Assembly (NCBI GenBank): GCA_947649615.1
Contig: CANSSG010000022.1
Coordinates: 1 to 52,878 of the forward strand
Length of the DNA stretch: 52,878 bases
Origin: an uncultured Clostridia bacterium
Lineage (GTDB): Bacteria; Bacillota; Clostridia; Oscillospirales; Oscillospiraceae
Direction of reading: 5' to 3'
Within the stretch, counting starts at the first letter, position 1, and each line of letters begins with the position of its first letter. Under the pieces are notes generated by a model. That model made no database searches. It had not been told where the DNA came from and worked only from the letters and a program-made list of their open reading frames with translations. A program made the position numbers and the translations under genes. Of the stretch, positions 1-8,328 are shown piece after piece.

Positions 1-17
1 TCGGCGACAGCTCGCTT

Positions 18-46
18 AATATATCAGATTCTTCCCCCCTTGTCAA
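18..46 (-). promoter_or_regulatory. Outward SigmaA-type promoter at the left edge
   Basis: On the minus strand TTGACA (46-41) is followed after 17 bases by TATATT (23-18). This is close to consensus and points out of the window, so a minus-strand gene probably starts just left of position 1. Confidence 0.6.
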
Positions 47-149
47 TACCTTTTTCCTTTTTTTGTAAAAACTTGTCGTGTTGGCACGAATCGCCTAATT
101 CCGCCAGTTTATACCGCACAAATCGCATACTTTTCCGCAGGATATAGGA

Positions 150-177
150 TTTACAATACCCACCAAAGCGCTATACT
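150..177 (+). promoter_or_regulatory. Promoter of dapF
   Basis: TTTACA (150-155), a 16-base spacer and TATACT (172-177) lie about 45 bases ahead of the dapF start codon. The match and position support a SigmaA-type promoter for the dapF-symporter pair. Confidence 0.55.
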
Positions 178-219
178 TATTATATAGAGACAACCTGTCC
201 GCGAAAGGAGGCCCCCGCC

Positions 220-1062
220 ATGCGCTTCACCAAGATGAACGGAGCCGGAAACGACTTCATCATCCTCAACAATCTCATCGAAAAACTCCCCCAGGATGTC
301 TTCCCCGCCATTGCCCGCACCCTATGCCACCGGCATCTCTCCATTGGAGCCGACGGCCTGATGGTAGTAGACGCGCCCCGCCAGGGCGGCGACTACCGGA
401 TGCTGTTTTACAACTCCGACGGTTCCGAGGGGGAAATGTGCGGCAACGGCGCCCGCTGTATCTGCCGCTACGGCTTTGAAAACGGCCTGGCCGGAGAGCG
501 CCAAACCGTAGAATCCCCCTCTGGCATCGTCACCGGCGCCCGGATTGACCAGCGGAATTACCGCATCCGTCTCACAGACCCCAGCGTCATCCGCCTGGAC
601 TACCCTGCGGAAGCCCAAGGCAAATTCTGGCCCTGCTCTTATATAGAGTTAGGAACCCCCGGCCTGCCTCACGCGGCCGTTCCCTGCCCCGGGCTAAGCG
701 AAAAAACCATGGCGGACCTGCGGGACCTGGGCCGCGCCCTCCGCTGGAGCCCCGCCTTCCCCAAGGGGGCCAACGTCAATTTCTACGACGTCACCGGCCC
801 CGGCCAAATTACGGAGCTGACCTTCGAGCGCGGCGTGGAGGACTTCACCTACGCCTGCGGCACAGGCACCGGCGCCGTAGTTCTGGCCCTGACCCTGATG
901 GGCAAGGTCAGCGGCGAGGATGTAGCGGTTGCAGTCCCCGGCGGCAAGCTGCGGGTCACCATTAGCCGGGAGGGCGGGACAGTCAAGGCCATCTGGCTCA
1001 CCGGACCCACCAACATCGTCTGTCAGGGCGAGGTGCGGGACGAGGACCTTCATATATCATAA
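220..1062 (+). CDS. dapF: Diaminopimelate epimerase
   Basis: Interconverts LL- and meso-diaminopimelate in the cytoplasm, the penultimate step of lysine synthesis and the source of meso-DAP for peptidoglycan. The 280-residue length is normal for the family. The N-terminal signature MNGAGNDF is present, and the two catalytic cysteines are visible in MCGNGARC (Cys74) and ACGTGTGA (Cys213), the pair that removes and donates the alpha proton. The ATG start is supported by AAAGGAGG at 204-211 with an 8-base spacer. It is followed after 19 bases by a symporter gene on the same strand, so the two are probably cotranscribed. Its presence implies meso-DAP-type peptidoglycan, which fits murC, murT and gatD in this window. 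Confidence 0.97.
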   Translation: MRFTKMNGAGNDFIILNNLIEKLPQDVFPAIARTLCHRHLSIGADGLMVVDAPRQGGDYRMLFYNSDGSEGEMCGNGARCICRYGFENGLAGERQTVESPSGIVTGARIDQRNYRIRLTDPSVIRLDYPAEAQGKFWPCSYIELGTPGLPHAAVPCPGLSEKTMADLRDLGRALRWSPAFPKGANVNFYDVTGPGQITELTFERGVEDFTYACGTGTGAVVLALTLMGKVSGEDVAVAVPGGKLRVTISREGGTVKAIWLTGPTNIVCQGEVRDEDLHIS

Positions 1063-1081
1063 ATTTTAGGAGGAAGAAAAA

Positions 1082-2338
1082 ATGAGTGCTGAACTCAACA
1101 AGAAATCCATCGCAAAAAACTACCTGTTTCTAGGCGTCATGCTGGCGGCCATGGTGCTGGGATGTATCACAGGCTGGCTGTGGCCCGGTGCCACGGCCCT
1201 CAAGCCCCTGGGAACCGTTTTCATCAACCTGATGTTCTGCATCGTGGTACCCATGGTGTTTTCATCCATCGCCAGCGCGGTAGCCAACATGGAGAGCCGC
1301 ACCCGCGCCGGCAAGATCATGGGCGTCACCGTTCTCACCTTTGTCGTCACCGGGGCCATTGCGGCGGTCATCATGTATTTCCTAATGCGCCTGTTCCCGC
1401 CGGTTCTGGTTCCCTGGACGGAGATTCCCGCCGAGGAGATGGGCGAACACGCCACCATGGCCCAGATGGTCGTCAATTTCTTCACCGCCGAGGACTTTGT
1501 GAGCCTGCTTTCCCGCCGCGCCATGCTGCCGCTGATTGTTTTTTCCCTGCTGTTTGGTTTCGGCGTAAACCTCAACGGCGGCAGGAGCACCCCGGTAGGC
1601 CGCTTCCTGGAGGACCTGTCCAGTGTGATGCTGAAGGTGGTCAAGATCGTAACCTACTACGCCCCCATCGCTTTCTTCGGCATTTTTGCCGACCTGGTAG
1701 CCACCTACGGTCCCCAGATCACAGAAAACTATGGCCGCGCCCTGCTGGTATACTATCCCCTGTGCCTGGTCTATGTGTTCACGGCATTCCCGCTGTTCGC
1801 ATGGTTTGGCGGCGGCCGCCGCGGCCCCGGCGTAATGCTCCGCCACATTGCCAAGCCCGCCATTGTCTCCCTGGGTACCTGTTCCTCCGTCGCCACCATC
1901 CCCACCAACATGGAGGAAGCGGCTGATACAGGCATTTCCAAGGACGTCAGCGACATGGTAGTCCCCCTGGGCGCGACCATGCACATGGACGGCTCCTGTT
2001 TCTCCTGCGTCTTAAAAATCGCCTTTGTCCTTGGGGTGTTCGGCGTTCCCTTTGAGGGTGTTGGCATGTTAGTCAAGGTGGTTCTGGTAGCGGTGCTCAG
2101 CTCAGTCGGCATGAGCGGGGTCCCCGGCGGCGGCTACATAGGGGAATACATTATCTGTTCCATCTTCTTCCCCAACCAGATGGAGCTGGCCTATCCGATC
2201 CTGGTCGCCATCGGCAACTTGGTGGACCCGCCCGCCACCATGATCAACGCCGCCGGCGACTACGTGGTATCCTTCATTGTCTCCCGGTTCGTAGACGGCA
2301 AGGACTGGCTGGAAAAGTCCCTCAGCAAGAAAAAATAA
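1082..2338 (+). CDS. Dicarboxylate/amino acid:cation symporter (DAACS family)
   Basis: Integral membrane secondary transporter of the GltP/GltT/SstT type that takes up acidic amino acids, serine/threonine or C4-dicarboxylates with Na+ or H+. The 418 residues carry many hydrophobic segments. Family hallmarks are the serine-rich re-entrant loop followed by PTNMEEA (near residue 275), the MHMDGSCFSCVLKIAF segment that replaces the NMDGT motif of TM7, and GVPGGGYIGEYI in the second re-entrant loop. AGGAGGAAG lies just before the ATG. The substrate cannot be fixed from sequence; the position next to dapF does not settle it. A strong hairpin terminator follows directly. Confidence 0.88.
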   Translation: MSAELNKKSIAKNYLFLGVMLAAMVLGCITGWLWPGATALKPLGTVFINLMFCIVVPMVFSSIASAVANMESRTRAGKIMGVTVLTFVVTGAIAAVIMYFLMRLFPPVLVPWTEIPAEEMGEHATMAQMVVNFFTAEDFVSLLSRRAMLPLIVFSLLFGFGVNLNGGRSTPVGRFLEDLSSVMLKVVKIVTYYAPIAFFGIFADLVATYGPQITENYGRALLVYYPLCLVYVFTAFPLFAWFGGGRRGPGVMLRHIAKPAIVSLGTCSSVATIPTNMEEAADTGISKDVSDMVVPLGATMHMDGSCFSCVLKIAFVLGVFGVPFEGVGMLVKVVLVAVLSSVGMSGVPGGGYIGEYIICSIFFPNQMELAYPILVAIGNLVDPPATMINAAGDYVVSFIVSRFVDGKDWLEKSLSKKK

Positions 2339-2345
2339 GCAAACA

Positions 2346-2364
2346 AGATGCGAAGCATCTTTTT
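2346..2364 (+). terminator. Rho-independent terminator of the symporter gene
   Basis: AGATGC and GCATCT form a 6-base stem around the loop GAA and are followed by TTTT, eight bases after the symporter stop codon. Confidence 0.6.
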
Positions 2365-2369
2365 GACAC

Positions 2370-2407
2370 GCAAAGCGCGGGAGCTGCATGCAGCTCCCGC
2401 GCTTTGC
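2370..2407. terminator. 38-base perfect palindrome between convergent genes
   Basis: The arms GCAAAGCGCGGGAGCTGCA (2370-2388) and its exact reverse complement (2389-2407) abut with no spacer. The element lies between the convergent symporter and murC genes. It lacks a long T tract, but its stability and position suggest a bidirectional terminator or transcript-end stabiliser. Confidence 0.6.
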
Positions 2408-2424
2408 ATTCTATACATCCCGTA

Positions 2425-3795
2425 TCAGGACACCAGCATCTCCCCCACGGTATAGATATCCCCTGCGCCGGCAGTAATAATCAAATCTCCCGGCTGGGCG
2501 ATTTCCCGCAGCTTATCCGCCGCTTCCGCCAGGGACGGGCAGTATACCGCCCCTGGAATCCGCTCCGCCAAGTCCCCGGAGGATACCCCCACGGTATTTT
2601 TTTCCCGCGCGGCATAGATGTCGGTGAGCACCACCAGATCCGCCATCCGGAGCGTCTCCACGAAGTCGTCGAACAGCGCTTTTGTGCGGGTGTAGGTATG
2701 GGGCTGGAACGCGCAGACCACCCGGTCATATCCCAGGCTTTTCGCCATATCCAGCAGTGCGCGAAGCTCCGCCGGATGGTGGGCGTAGTCATCGTAAACC
2801 ATCGCCCCATTAAACCGCCCCTTGGCTTCAAACCGCCTGCCCGCGCCAAAAAAGCCCTCCAACCCCTGCCGCACGGCCTTACCAGGGATTTTCAGCACAT
2901 ACGAAGCGGCGGCGGCGGCCAGGGCGTTGTATACATTGTGCATCCCCGCCACCCGCAGGTTCAGGTGGGCGTAGACCTCCCCTCCGGCCACCACGTCAAA
3001 GGAGGGCCGCCCATGGTTCCACGTCAGGTTCTCCGCCCTGCAATCCACCCCCTCGCGGCAGCCGAAGGTAAACATCCGCAACCCTTTCAGCGCGTCCATC
3101 GCGTTCTCATCATCCGCGTTTGCCACAACGAACCCATCCGGGGGCGTCAGTTCGGCGAACTTACGGAAGGAATTTTTAATATCCGCCAAGTCCTTAAAGA
3201 AATCCAGATGGTCTGATTCCACATTCAGCACCACCGCCACAGTGGGGAAAAAGTGCAGAAAGCTGTTGCAGTACTCGCAGGACTCCAGAATAATGGTATC
3301 GCCCTTCCCCACCCGGTATCCGCTGTGGAGCATGGGCAGCGTCCCGCCGATCATCACGGTTGGGTCAGCCTTCGCCGCCATAAAGATATGTGTCGTCATA
3401 GAGGTCGTGGTCGTTTTCCCGTGCGTCCCGGCGATGCACACCGCGTTTTCATACTGCTGCATAATCGCGCCCCAGGCTTCCGCCCGTTCGAACACAGGGA
3501 TGCCCTTCTGCCGCGCGGCGGCGATTTCAGGATTATCGTCATGGATGGCGGCGGTGCGGATAACGAATTCCGCCCCCTCAATACCGCCCGCATCATGGCC
3601 CGTATGGATGGAAATACCAAGCCCCCGCAGATGCTCCACAGCGGGTCCGTCCGCCTGGTCGCTGCCCTGGACATGCAGGCCCATGCCATGGAGGACCTCC
3701 GCCAGCGGGCTCATGGATACGCCGCCAATGCCTGCCAGATGGACCCGGCGTCCGGGCGCGATATAGTGCTGGATTTTTGTATCAATATGGGTCAT
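2425..3795 (-). CDS. murC: UDP-N-acetylmuramate--L-alanine ligase
   Basis: Adds L-Ala to UDP-MurNAc using ATP, the first step of the peptidoglycan stem peptide, in the cytoplasm. The 456 residues show the Mur-ligase order: an N-terminal UDP-binding domain beginning GIGGVSMSPLAEVL (about 22-36), a central ATPase domain with the P-loop GTHGKTTTT (123-131), and a C-terminal domain containing YDDYAHHP, where the family has DDYAHHP. The ATG is preceded by GGAAGGAAG at an acceptable distance. It is a single gene with its own promoter, transcribed away from cca. The promoter spacer contains a perfect inverted repeat, which hints at regulation of cell-wall precursor synthesis. Confidence 0.96.
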   Translation of the reverse strand: MTHIDTKIQHYIAPGRRVHLAGIGGVSMSPLAEVLHGMGLHVQGSDQADGPAVEHLRGLGISIHTGHDAGGIEGAEFVIRTAAIHDDNPEIAAARQKGIPVFERAEAWGAIMQQYENAVCIAGTHGKTTTTSMTTHIFMAAKADPTVMIGGTLPMLHSGYRVGKGDTIILESCEYCNSFLHFFPTVAVVLNVESDHLDFFKDLADIKNSFRKFAELTPPDGFVVANADDENAMDALKGLRMFTFGCREGVDCRAENLTWNHGRPSFDVVAGGEVYAHLNLRVAGMHNVYNALAAAAASYVLKIPGKAVRQGLEGFFGAGRRFEAKGRFNGAMVYDDYAHHPAELRALLDMAKSLGYDRVVCAFQPHTYTRTKALFDDFVETLRMADLVVLTDIYAAREKNTVGVSSGDLAERIPGAVYCPSLAEAADKLREIAQPGDLIITAGAGDIYTVGEMLVS

Positions 3796-3857
3796 GGAAT
3801 CTGCTTCCTTCCCGAACGGCAGAAGATTGCCGGTATTTGCCTTTTTCGCAAAAATGT

Positions 3858-3886
3858 ATTATACTATAAGATAGTATCCTGCGCAA
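3858..3886 (-). promoter_or_regulatory. murC promoter with palindrome in the spacer
   Basis: On the minus strand TTGCGC (3886-3881), 17 bases and TATAAT (3863-3858) form a good promoter about 60 bases ahead of murC. The inverted repeat ATACTAT-AAG-ATAGTAT (3861-3877) fills most of the spacer and touches the -10 box, an arrangement typical of a repressor operator. The binding protein is unknown. Confidence 0.6.
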
Positions 3887-3899
3887 CACTTTTTTCACA

Positions 3900-3919
3900 G
3901 GAAAACGGTTCCGTTTTCC
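3900..3919. repeat. 20-base perfect palindrome in the murC-cca gap
   Basis: GGAAAACGGTTCCGTTTTCC is fully self-complementary. It sits just upstream of the murC -35 box and in the presumed cca promoter region, so it may be a dimer-binding site or an RNA hairpin on either transcript. Confidence 0.45.
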
Positions 3920-3981
3920 CACCGGCGGCGAAATGGATATTCCCGCCATTAATACTATGCCTATTTTCAGCGAAAAATAAC

Positions 3982-4000
3982 CGGGAATGAAAAATTCCCG
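3982..4000 (+). repeat. Hairpin ahead of cca
   Basis: CGGGAAT and ATTCCCG (7-base arms, loop GAAAA) end nine bases before the GGGGTGA that is the likely cca ribosome binding site. It could affect cca translation or transcript stability. Confidence 0.4.
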
Positions 4001-4020
4001 CAAAAAATGGGGTGACGCTG

Positions 4021-5340
4021 GTGATCCAACTGCCGGAACATGTAAAAGAAATCTTGCACCGCCTGGAGGGCGCGGGCCATGAAGCGTGGTGCGTAGGCGG
4101 CGCGGTGCGCGACGCCCTGCTGGGCCTGGAGCCTGGGGACTGGGACGTTGCCTCCAGCGCGGAGCCGGAGGAGGTTTTGTCCCTATTCTCCCCCCACGCC
4201 CTGCCCACGGGCCTGAAGCACGGCACCGTCACCGTCGGCGGCGGCAAGGGCGTGGAGGTAACCACCTTCCGCCGCGACGGCGTCTACCTGGACCACCGCC
4301 GCCCGGAGTCGGTGTCCTTCACCCGCTCCCTCCCCGAGGACCTTGCCCGCCGCGACTTCACTGTCAACGCCATCGCCGTCAACCTTCGCGGCGAATGCGC
4401 CGACCCCTTCCACGGCCGTGAGGACCTGTCCGCCCGTGTGCTCCGGGCCGTAGGCGAGCCGGAACGGCGGTTCCAGGAAGACGCCCTCCGCATCCTCCGG
4501 GGCCTGCGGTTCGCCTCCCGCCTGGGGTTTGCGATAGAGCCAAACACCGCCGCCGCCCTCCGCCGCTGCGCCCCGCTGCTTCGGGACATCGCGCCGGAGC
4601 GGATTCTTGTGGAGTTGACGGGCATCCTCTGCGGACCCCACGTCCTGCATATTTTGCTGGAATACCCGGACGTTCTGGGGGTGGTCCTCCCGGAAATCCT
4701 CCCCTGCACCGGTTTTGACCAGCACAGCGTCTACCACTGCTACGATGTCTGGAGCCACACCGCCCACGCCGTAGCGGCGGTAAAGCCCACCCCCATCCTC
4801 CGCCTGACGATGCTGCTCCACGACCTGGGCAAACCGGAGACCTTCACCCTGGACGCCGAAGGCCGCGGCCATTTTTACGGCCACTGGCGGCGCAGCGTAA
4901 CGCTGGCAGAGGGGATATTGGACCGTCTCCGGGCAGACCGCCGCAGCCGCGAAACCATCCTTACCTTAGTAGAGCGCCACGACGCCCCCCTGCCCCTCAG
5001 CGAGAAAGCGGTTCGCCGGAACCTGTCCCGCTACGGCGAGGAAACCCTCCGCCTGCTGCTGGAGGTCAAACGCGCGGACAACCTGGCCCAGGCGGAGGCC
5101 TACCGTGACCGCCAGACGCTTCTCACCCAATGGGCCAGCCTTTTGGATCTGACCCTGGAAAGCGGCGCGTGTTTCACCCTGCGCCAGTTGGCGGTAAAAG
5201 GCGGCGACCTGACCGCCCTGGGCCTGCGCGGCCCCGCCGTAGGCGGCGCGCTGAACGAGCTTTTGGAGCAAGTCATGGAGGAAAAGCTTCCCAATGACCG
5301 CGGCATTCTTATGGAATATGTAAAGGAGAAACTGCTATGA
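4021..5340 (+). CDS. cca: CCA-adding tRNA nucleotidyltransferase
   Basis: Adds or repairs the 3' CCA of tRNAs. A class II nucleotidyltransferase head carries GGAVRD (flexible loop/phosphate site) and the metal-binding DWDVAS; the neck has RRDFTVNA and EDALRILRGLRFASRLGF; a C-terminal HD phosphohydrolase domain shows LLHDLGKP. The open frame also allows a GTG at 4012, but GGGGTGA at 4009-4015 overlaps that codon and sits 5 bases before the GTG at 4021, so I prefer 4021 (439 residues). The stop overlaps the nfo start in ATGA, so the two genes are translationally coupled. The alternative name is poly(A) polymerase, which shares the fold; the HD domain and length favour CCA addition. Confidence 0.9.
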   Translation: MIQLPEHVKEILHRLEGAGHEAWCVGGAVRDALLGLEPGDWDVASSAEPEEVLSLFSPHALPTGLKHGTVTVGGGKGVEVTTFRRDGVYLDHRRPESVSFTRSLPEDLARRDFTVNAIAVNLRGECADPFHGREDLSARVLRAVGEPERRFQEDALRILRGLRFASRLGFAIEPNTAAALRRCAPLLRDIAPERILVELTGILCGPHVLHILLEYPDVLGVVLPEILPCTGFDQHSVYHCYDVWSHTAHAVAAVKPTPILRLTMLLHDLGKPETFTLDAEGRGHFYGHWRRSVTLAEGILDRLRADRRSRETILTLVERHDAPLPLSEKAVRRNLSRYGEETLRLLLEVKRADNLAQAEAYRDRQTLLTQWASLLDLTLESGACFTLRQLAVKGGDLTALGLRGPAVGGALNELLEQVMEEKLPNDRGILMEYVKEKLL

Positions 5341-6176
5341 TCTATCTCGGCGCACACCTGTCTGCATCGAAGGGCTTTTACAAAATGGGCCAAACGGCCC
5401 TGTCCATCGGGGCCAATACGTTCCAATGCTTCGTCCGCAACCCCCGGGGGGCGAAGGCAAAGGCCATTGACCCCGCCGATTTGTCAAAACTCCGCACCCT
5501 GCTGGCGGAACAGGCCTTCGGCCCCTTCGTGGCCCACGCCCCCTACATCATGAACCCCTGCTCCAAGGATGAGGGCATCCGGGAACTGGCGGCACGGATG
5601 ATGGCGGAGGACTTGGCCCTTCTGGAGCACCTGCCCGGAAACTACTACAACTTCCACCCCGGCAGCCACGTAGGCCAGGGCTTGGAAACCGGCTGCCGCC
5701 AAATCGCGTCCATGCTGGACGAAGCCGTCACCCCCGGCCTGCAAACCACCGTCCTCCTGGAGACCATGGCAGGCAAGGGCAGCGAAATCGGCGGCAGGTT
5801 TGAAGAGCTGCGCCAAATCATAGACCTGTCCGCCTGCGGGGACCGTCTGGGCGTATGCCTGGACACCTGCCACGTCAATGACGGCGGCTATGACTTGGTA
5901 AACGGCCTGGACGGCGTCTTAACGGAATTTGACCGCGTGATCGGCCTTTCCCGCCTGAAAGCGGTACACATCAACGACAGCATGAACCCCCTTGGCTCCC
6001 ACAAGGACCGCCACGCCCTGATTGGCGAAGGAACGCTCGGCACAGAGGCCATCCTCCGCATAATCACCCACCCGGCGCTGAAGGGTTTGCCCTTCCTGCT
6101 GGAAACCCCCACCGATGACAAAGGCCATGGGGAAGAAATCGCCATGCTCCGCGCCCGTCTTGGCCCGGGTTGTTAG
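5337..6176 (+). CDS. nfo: Endonuclease IV (AP endonuclease)
   Basis: Cleaves DNA 5' of abasic sites in base-excision repair. The 279-residue TIM-barrel protein has the zinc-site motifs NFHPGSHVGQG, DTCHVNDGGYD (family: DTCHxxxAGYD) and HINDSMNPLGSHKDRH (family: HxNDSxxxxGSxxDRH). It overlaps cca by 4 bases. Its TAG stop (6174-6176) lies inside the left arm of the CIRCE operator of htpG, so the end of this gene and the start of the heat-shock control region share DNA. Confidence 0.96.
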   Translation: MIYLGAHLSASKGFYKMGQTALSIGANTFQCFVRNPRGAKAKAIDPADLSKLRTLLAEQAFGPFVAHAPYIMNPCSKDEGIRELAARMMAEDLALLEHLPGNYYNFHPGSHVGQGLETGCRQIASMLDEAVTPGLQTTVLLETMAGKGSEIGGRFEELRQIIDLSACGDRLGVCLDTCHVNDGGYDLVNGLDGVLTEFDRVIGLSRLKAVHINDSMNPLGSHKDRHALIGEGTLGTEAILRIITHPALKGLPFLLETPTDDKGHGEEIAMLRARLGPGC

Positions 6177-6199
6177 CACTCTTTCAACCAGAGTGCTAA
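6173..6199 (+). promoter_or_regulatory. CIRCE operator (HrcA binding site) of htpG
   Basis: TTAGCACTC (6173-6181), nine bases, GAGTGCTAA (6191-6199) matches the CIRCE consensus at all 18 arm positions. HrcA is the repressor known to bind CIRCE. A possible promoter TTGTTA (6170-6175) with TGCTAA (6194-6199), 18 bases apart, would place the operator within the promoter; the promoter call is weaker than the operator call. Confidence 0.95.
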
Positions 6200-6261
6200 T
6201 GTTTACAAATTAGCCATACTCTGTTCACAATTACCCTTCATGATAAGCGTGAAAAAACAAA

Positions 6262-6279
6262 GGGCCGCCCAGGCGGCCC
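6262..6279 (+). promoter_or_regulatory. GC-rich 5' leader hairpin before the htpG RBS
   Basis: GGGCCGCC (6262-6269) and GGCGGCCC (6272-6279) can pair as a very stable hairpin whose base ends four bases before the TAGGAGG ribosome binding site (6284-6290). It may stabilise the message or influence ribosome access. Confidence 0.5.
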
Positions 6280-6302
6280 CGCTTAGGAGGAACAGAAAAA
6301 CC

Positions 6303-8183
6303 ATGGCAAAGAAAGAATTCAAAGCGGAATCCAAGCGCCTGTTAGACCTGATGATCAATTCGATTTACACCCACAAGGAGATATTCCTCCGGGAGATTAT
6401 CTCCAACGCCAGCGACGCCATCGACAAGCTGTGCTACCGCTCCCTGACCGACGAAAATGTAGGCCTGAAGCGGGAAGACTTCCGCATCACCCTCCACGCC
6501 GACCCGGAAGCCCGCACCCTGACGGTCAGCGACAACGGCATCGGCATGAGCGAGGAGGAGCTGGAGAACAACCTGGGCGTCATCGCTTCCAGCGGCACCT
6601 ACCAGTTCCGCCAGGAGGCCGGCAAGGACAACGAGGACCTCGACATCATCGGCCAGTTCGGCGTAGGCTTCTACTCCGCTTTCATGGTGGCGGATCACAT
6701 CTCCGTGGTGACCAAAAAATATGGCGAAGCGCAAGCCTACTGCTGGGAGAGCGACGGCGCCGACGGCTACACCATCACCCCCTGCGGGCGTGATACGGCC
6801 GGCACGGATATCATCATGCACATTAAAGAAGACGGCGAGGAGGAGAAGTATTCGGATTACCTGCAAGAGTACACCCTCCGCGACCTGGTCAAGAAGTATT
6901 CTGACTACATCCGCTGGCCCATCCGCATGGAAGTCACCAAATCCCGGAAGAAGGAGGACTCCCCCGAGGACAAGCCCGAGTGGGAGAGCTACAAGGAGGA
7001 GGAAACCCTCAACAGCATGGTCCCCCTCTGGCAGCGGAAAAAGGCGGACGTGACCCGCGAGGAATACGACAAATTCTACCAGGAGAAGTTCAACGACTTC
7101 ACCGCTCCCCAGTCCGTTATTACCGTCTCCGCCGAAGGCCAGGTATCCTACAAGGCCCTGCTGTATATCCCCTCCCGTCCCCCGTACGACTACTACAGCG
7201 CCGACTATGAGCGGGGCTTGCAGCTTTATTCCGCCGGCGTCATGATTATGGACAAGTGCCAGGATTTGATCGGCGACCACTTTGGCTTTGTCAAGGGCGT
7301 GGTAGACTCCCCGGACCTGAGCCTGAACATTTCCCGGGAGCTGCTCCAACACGACCGCCAGCTCCGCCTGATTGCCAACAACATTGAGAAGAAGGTCAAA
7401 GGCGAATTAGAGCGGATGCTGAAGGATGACCGCGAGGGCTACGAAAAATTCTTCAAAAACTTTGGCCGCCAGCTTAAAATTGGCTGTCTCAACAACTACG
7501 GCGCCAAGAAGGAACTGCTTCAGGAACTTCTTCTGTTCTACTCCTCCACGGAAAAGAAGCTGGTAACCTTGGCGGAATATGTAGACCGCATGCCTGAGAG
7601 CCAGAAGTATATTTACTACGCCACCGGCGAAAACGCCGCCGTCATGGACAATCTGCCGCAGACGGAACTGCTCCGCGACCGGAATATTGAGATTTTGTAT
7701 CTTACCGACCAAATGGATCAAATGCTGGCGGAGGTTTTGCGGGAGTACAAGGAAAAGACCTTCCGTTCCGCCATTGACGGCGACCTGGACTTAGACGGCA
7801 TGCCCGAGGAGAAGAAAGCGGATGACTATAAGGAATCCCTGGACTTCATCAAGGAAGCCCTGGGCGAGGGCATCGACGAAGTCCGTATTTCCCGCAAGCT
7901 GAAAACCCATCCTGTCTGCCTGACCTCCGGCGAGGGCATGAGCTTTGAGATGGAGCGTTATTTCAACGCCGTCCAGCCCGAAATGGGGATGAAGGCGAAG
8001 CGCATTCTAGAGGTAAACGTAGACCACCCCGCCTACGCCACCCTGGAAGCAGCCCGCGCTAACGACCCCGAGAAGGCCAAAAAGTACGCCCAAGTCCTGA
8101 TGAACCAAGCCAAACTGATCGCCGGTCTCCCCATCGACGACCCCTCTGGTTACACCGACCTTCTGTGCAGCCTGTGGAACTGA
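6303..8183 (+). CDS. htpG: Hsp90-family molecular chaperone HtpG
   Basis: ATP-dependent cytosolic chaperone of the Hsp90 family. The GHKL ATPase domain shows NASDAIDKL, DNGIGM and GQFGVGFYSAFM; the middle domain has the SRELLQ segment, and the C-terminal dimerisation region completes 626 residues, a normal length. The open frame extends upstream to 6240, but the ATG at 6303 is chosen because it starts MAKKEFKAESKRLL as in homologues and follows TAGGAGG at 6284-6290, although the 12-base spacer is long. A perfect CIRCE box precedes it, so HrcA repression and heat induction are expected. A 14-base-stem terminator follows, so it is monocistronic. Confidence 0.97.
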   Translation: MAKKEFKAESKRLLDLMINSIYTHKEIFLREIISNASDAIDKLCYRSLTDENVGLKREDFRITLHADPEARTLTVSDNGIGMSEEELENNLGVIASSGTYQFRQEAGKDNEDLDIIGQFGVGFYSAFMVADHISVVTKKYGEAQAYCWESDGADGYTITPCGRDTAGTDIIMHIKEDGEEEKYSDYLQEYTLRDLVKKYSDYIRWPIRMEVTKSRKKEDSPEDKPEWESYKEEETLNSMVPLWQRKKADVTREEYDKFYQEKFNDFTAPQSVITVSAEGQVSYKALLYIPSRPPYDYYSADYERGLQLYSAGVMIMDKCQDLIGDHFGFVKGVVDSPDLSLNISRELLQHDRQLRLIANNIEKKVKGELERMLKDDREGYEKFFKNFGRQLKIGCLNNYGAKKELLQELLLFYSSTEKKLVTLAEYVDRMPESQKYIYYATGENAAVMDNLPQTELLRDRNIEILYLTDQMDQMLAEVLREYKEKTFRSAIDGDLDLDGMPEEKKADDYKESLDFIKEALGEGIDEVRISRKLKTHPVCLTSGEGMSFEMERYFNAVQPEMGMKAKRILEVNVDHPAYATLEAARANDPEKAKKYAQVLMNQAKLIAGLPIDDPSGYTDLLCSLWN

Positions 8184-8270
8184 CCGTCAAATAGTTCACA
8201 GACCACCCATGTGGCATCCCATCCCCGGAATGGCGATGTGGTCCTGCTTAATTCCATACTACTATAATCG

Positions 8271-8304
8271 ACGCCCGCGCCTTTTCCAAAGGCGCGGGCG
8301 TTTT
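8271..8304 (+). terminator. Terminator of htpG
   Basis: A perfect 14-base stem (8271-8284 with 8288-8301), loop TCC and a following TTT make a strong Rho-independent terminator. Confidence 0.85.
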
Positions 8305-8328
8305 GGGGACAGACCGCTAAACTGAATT

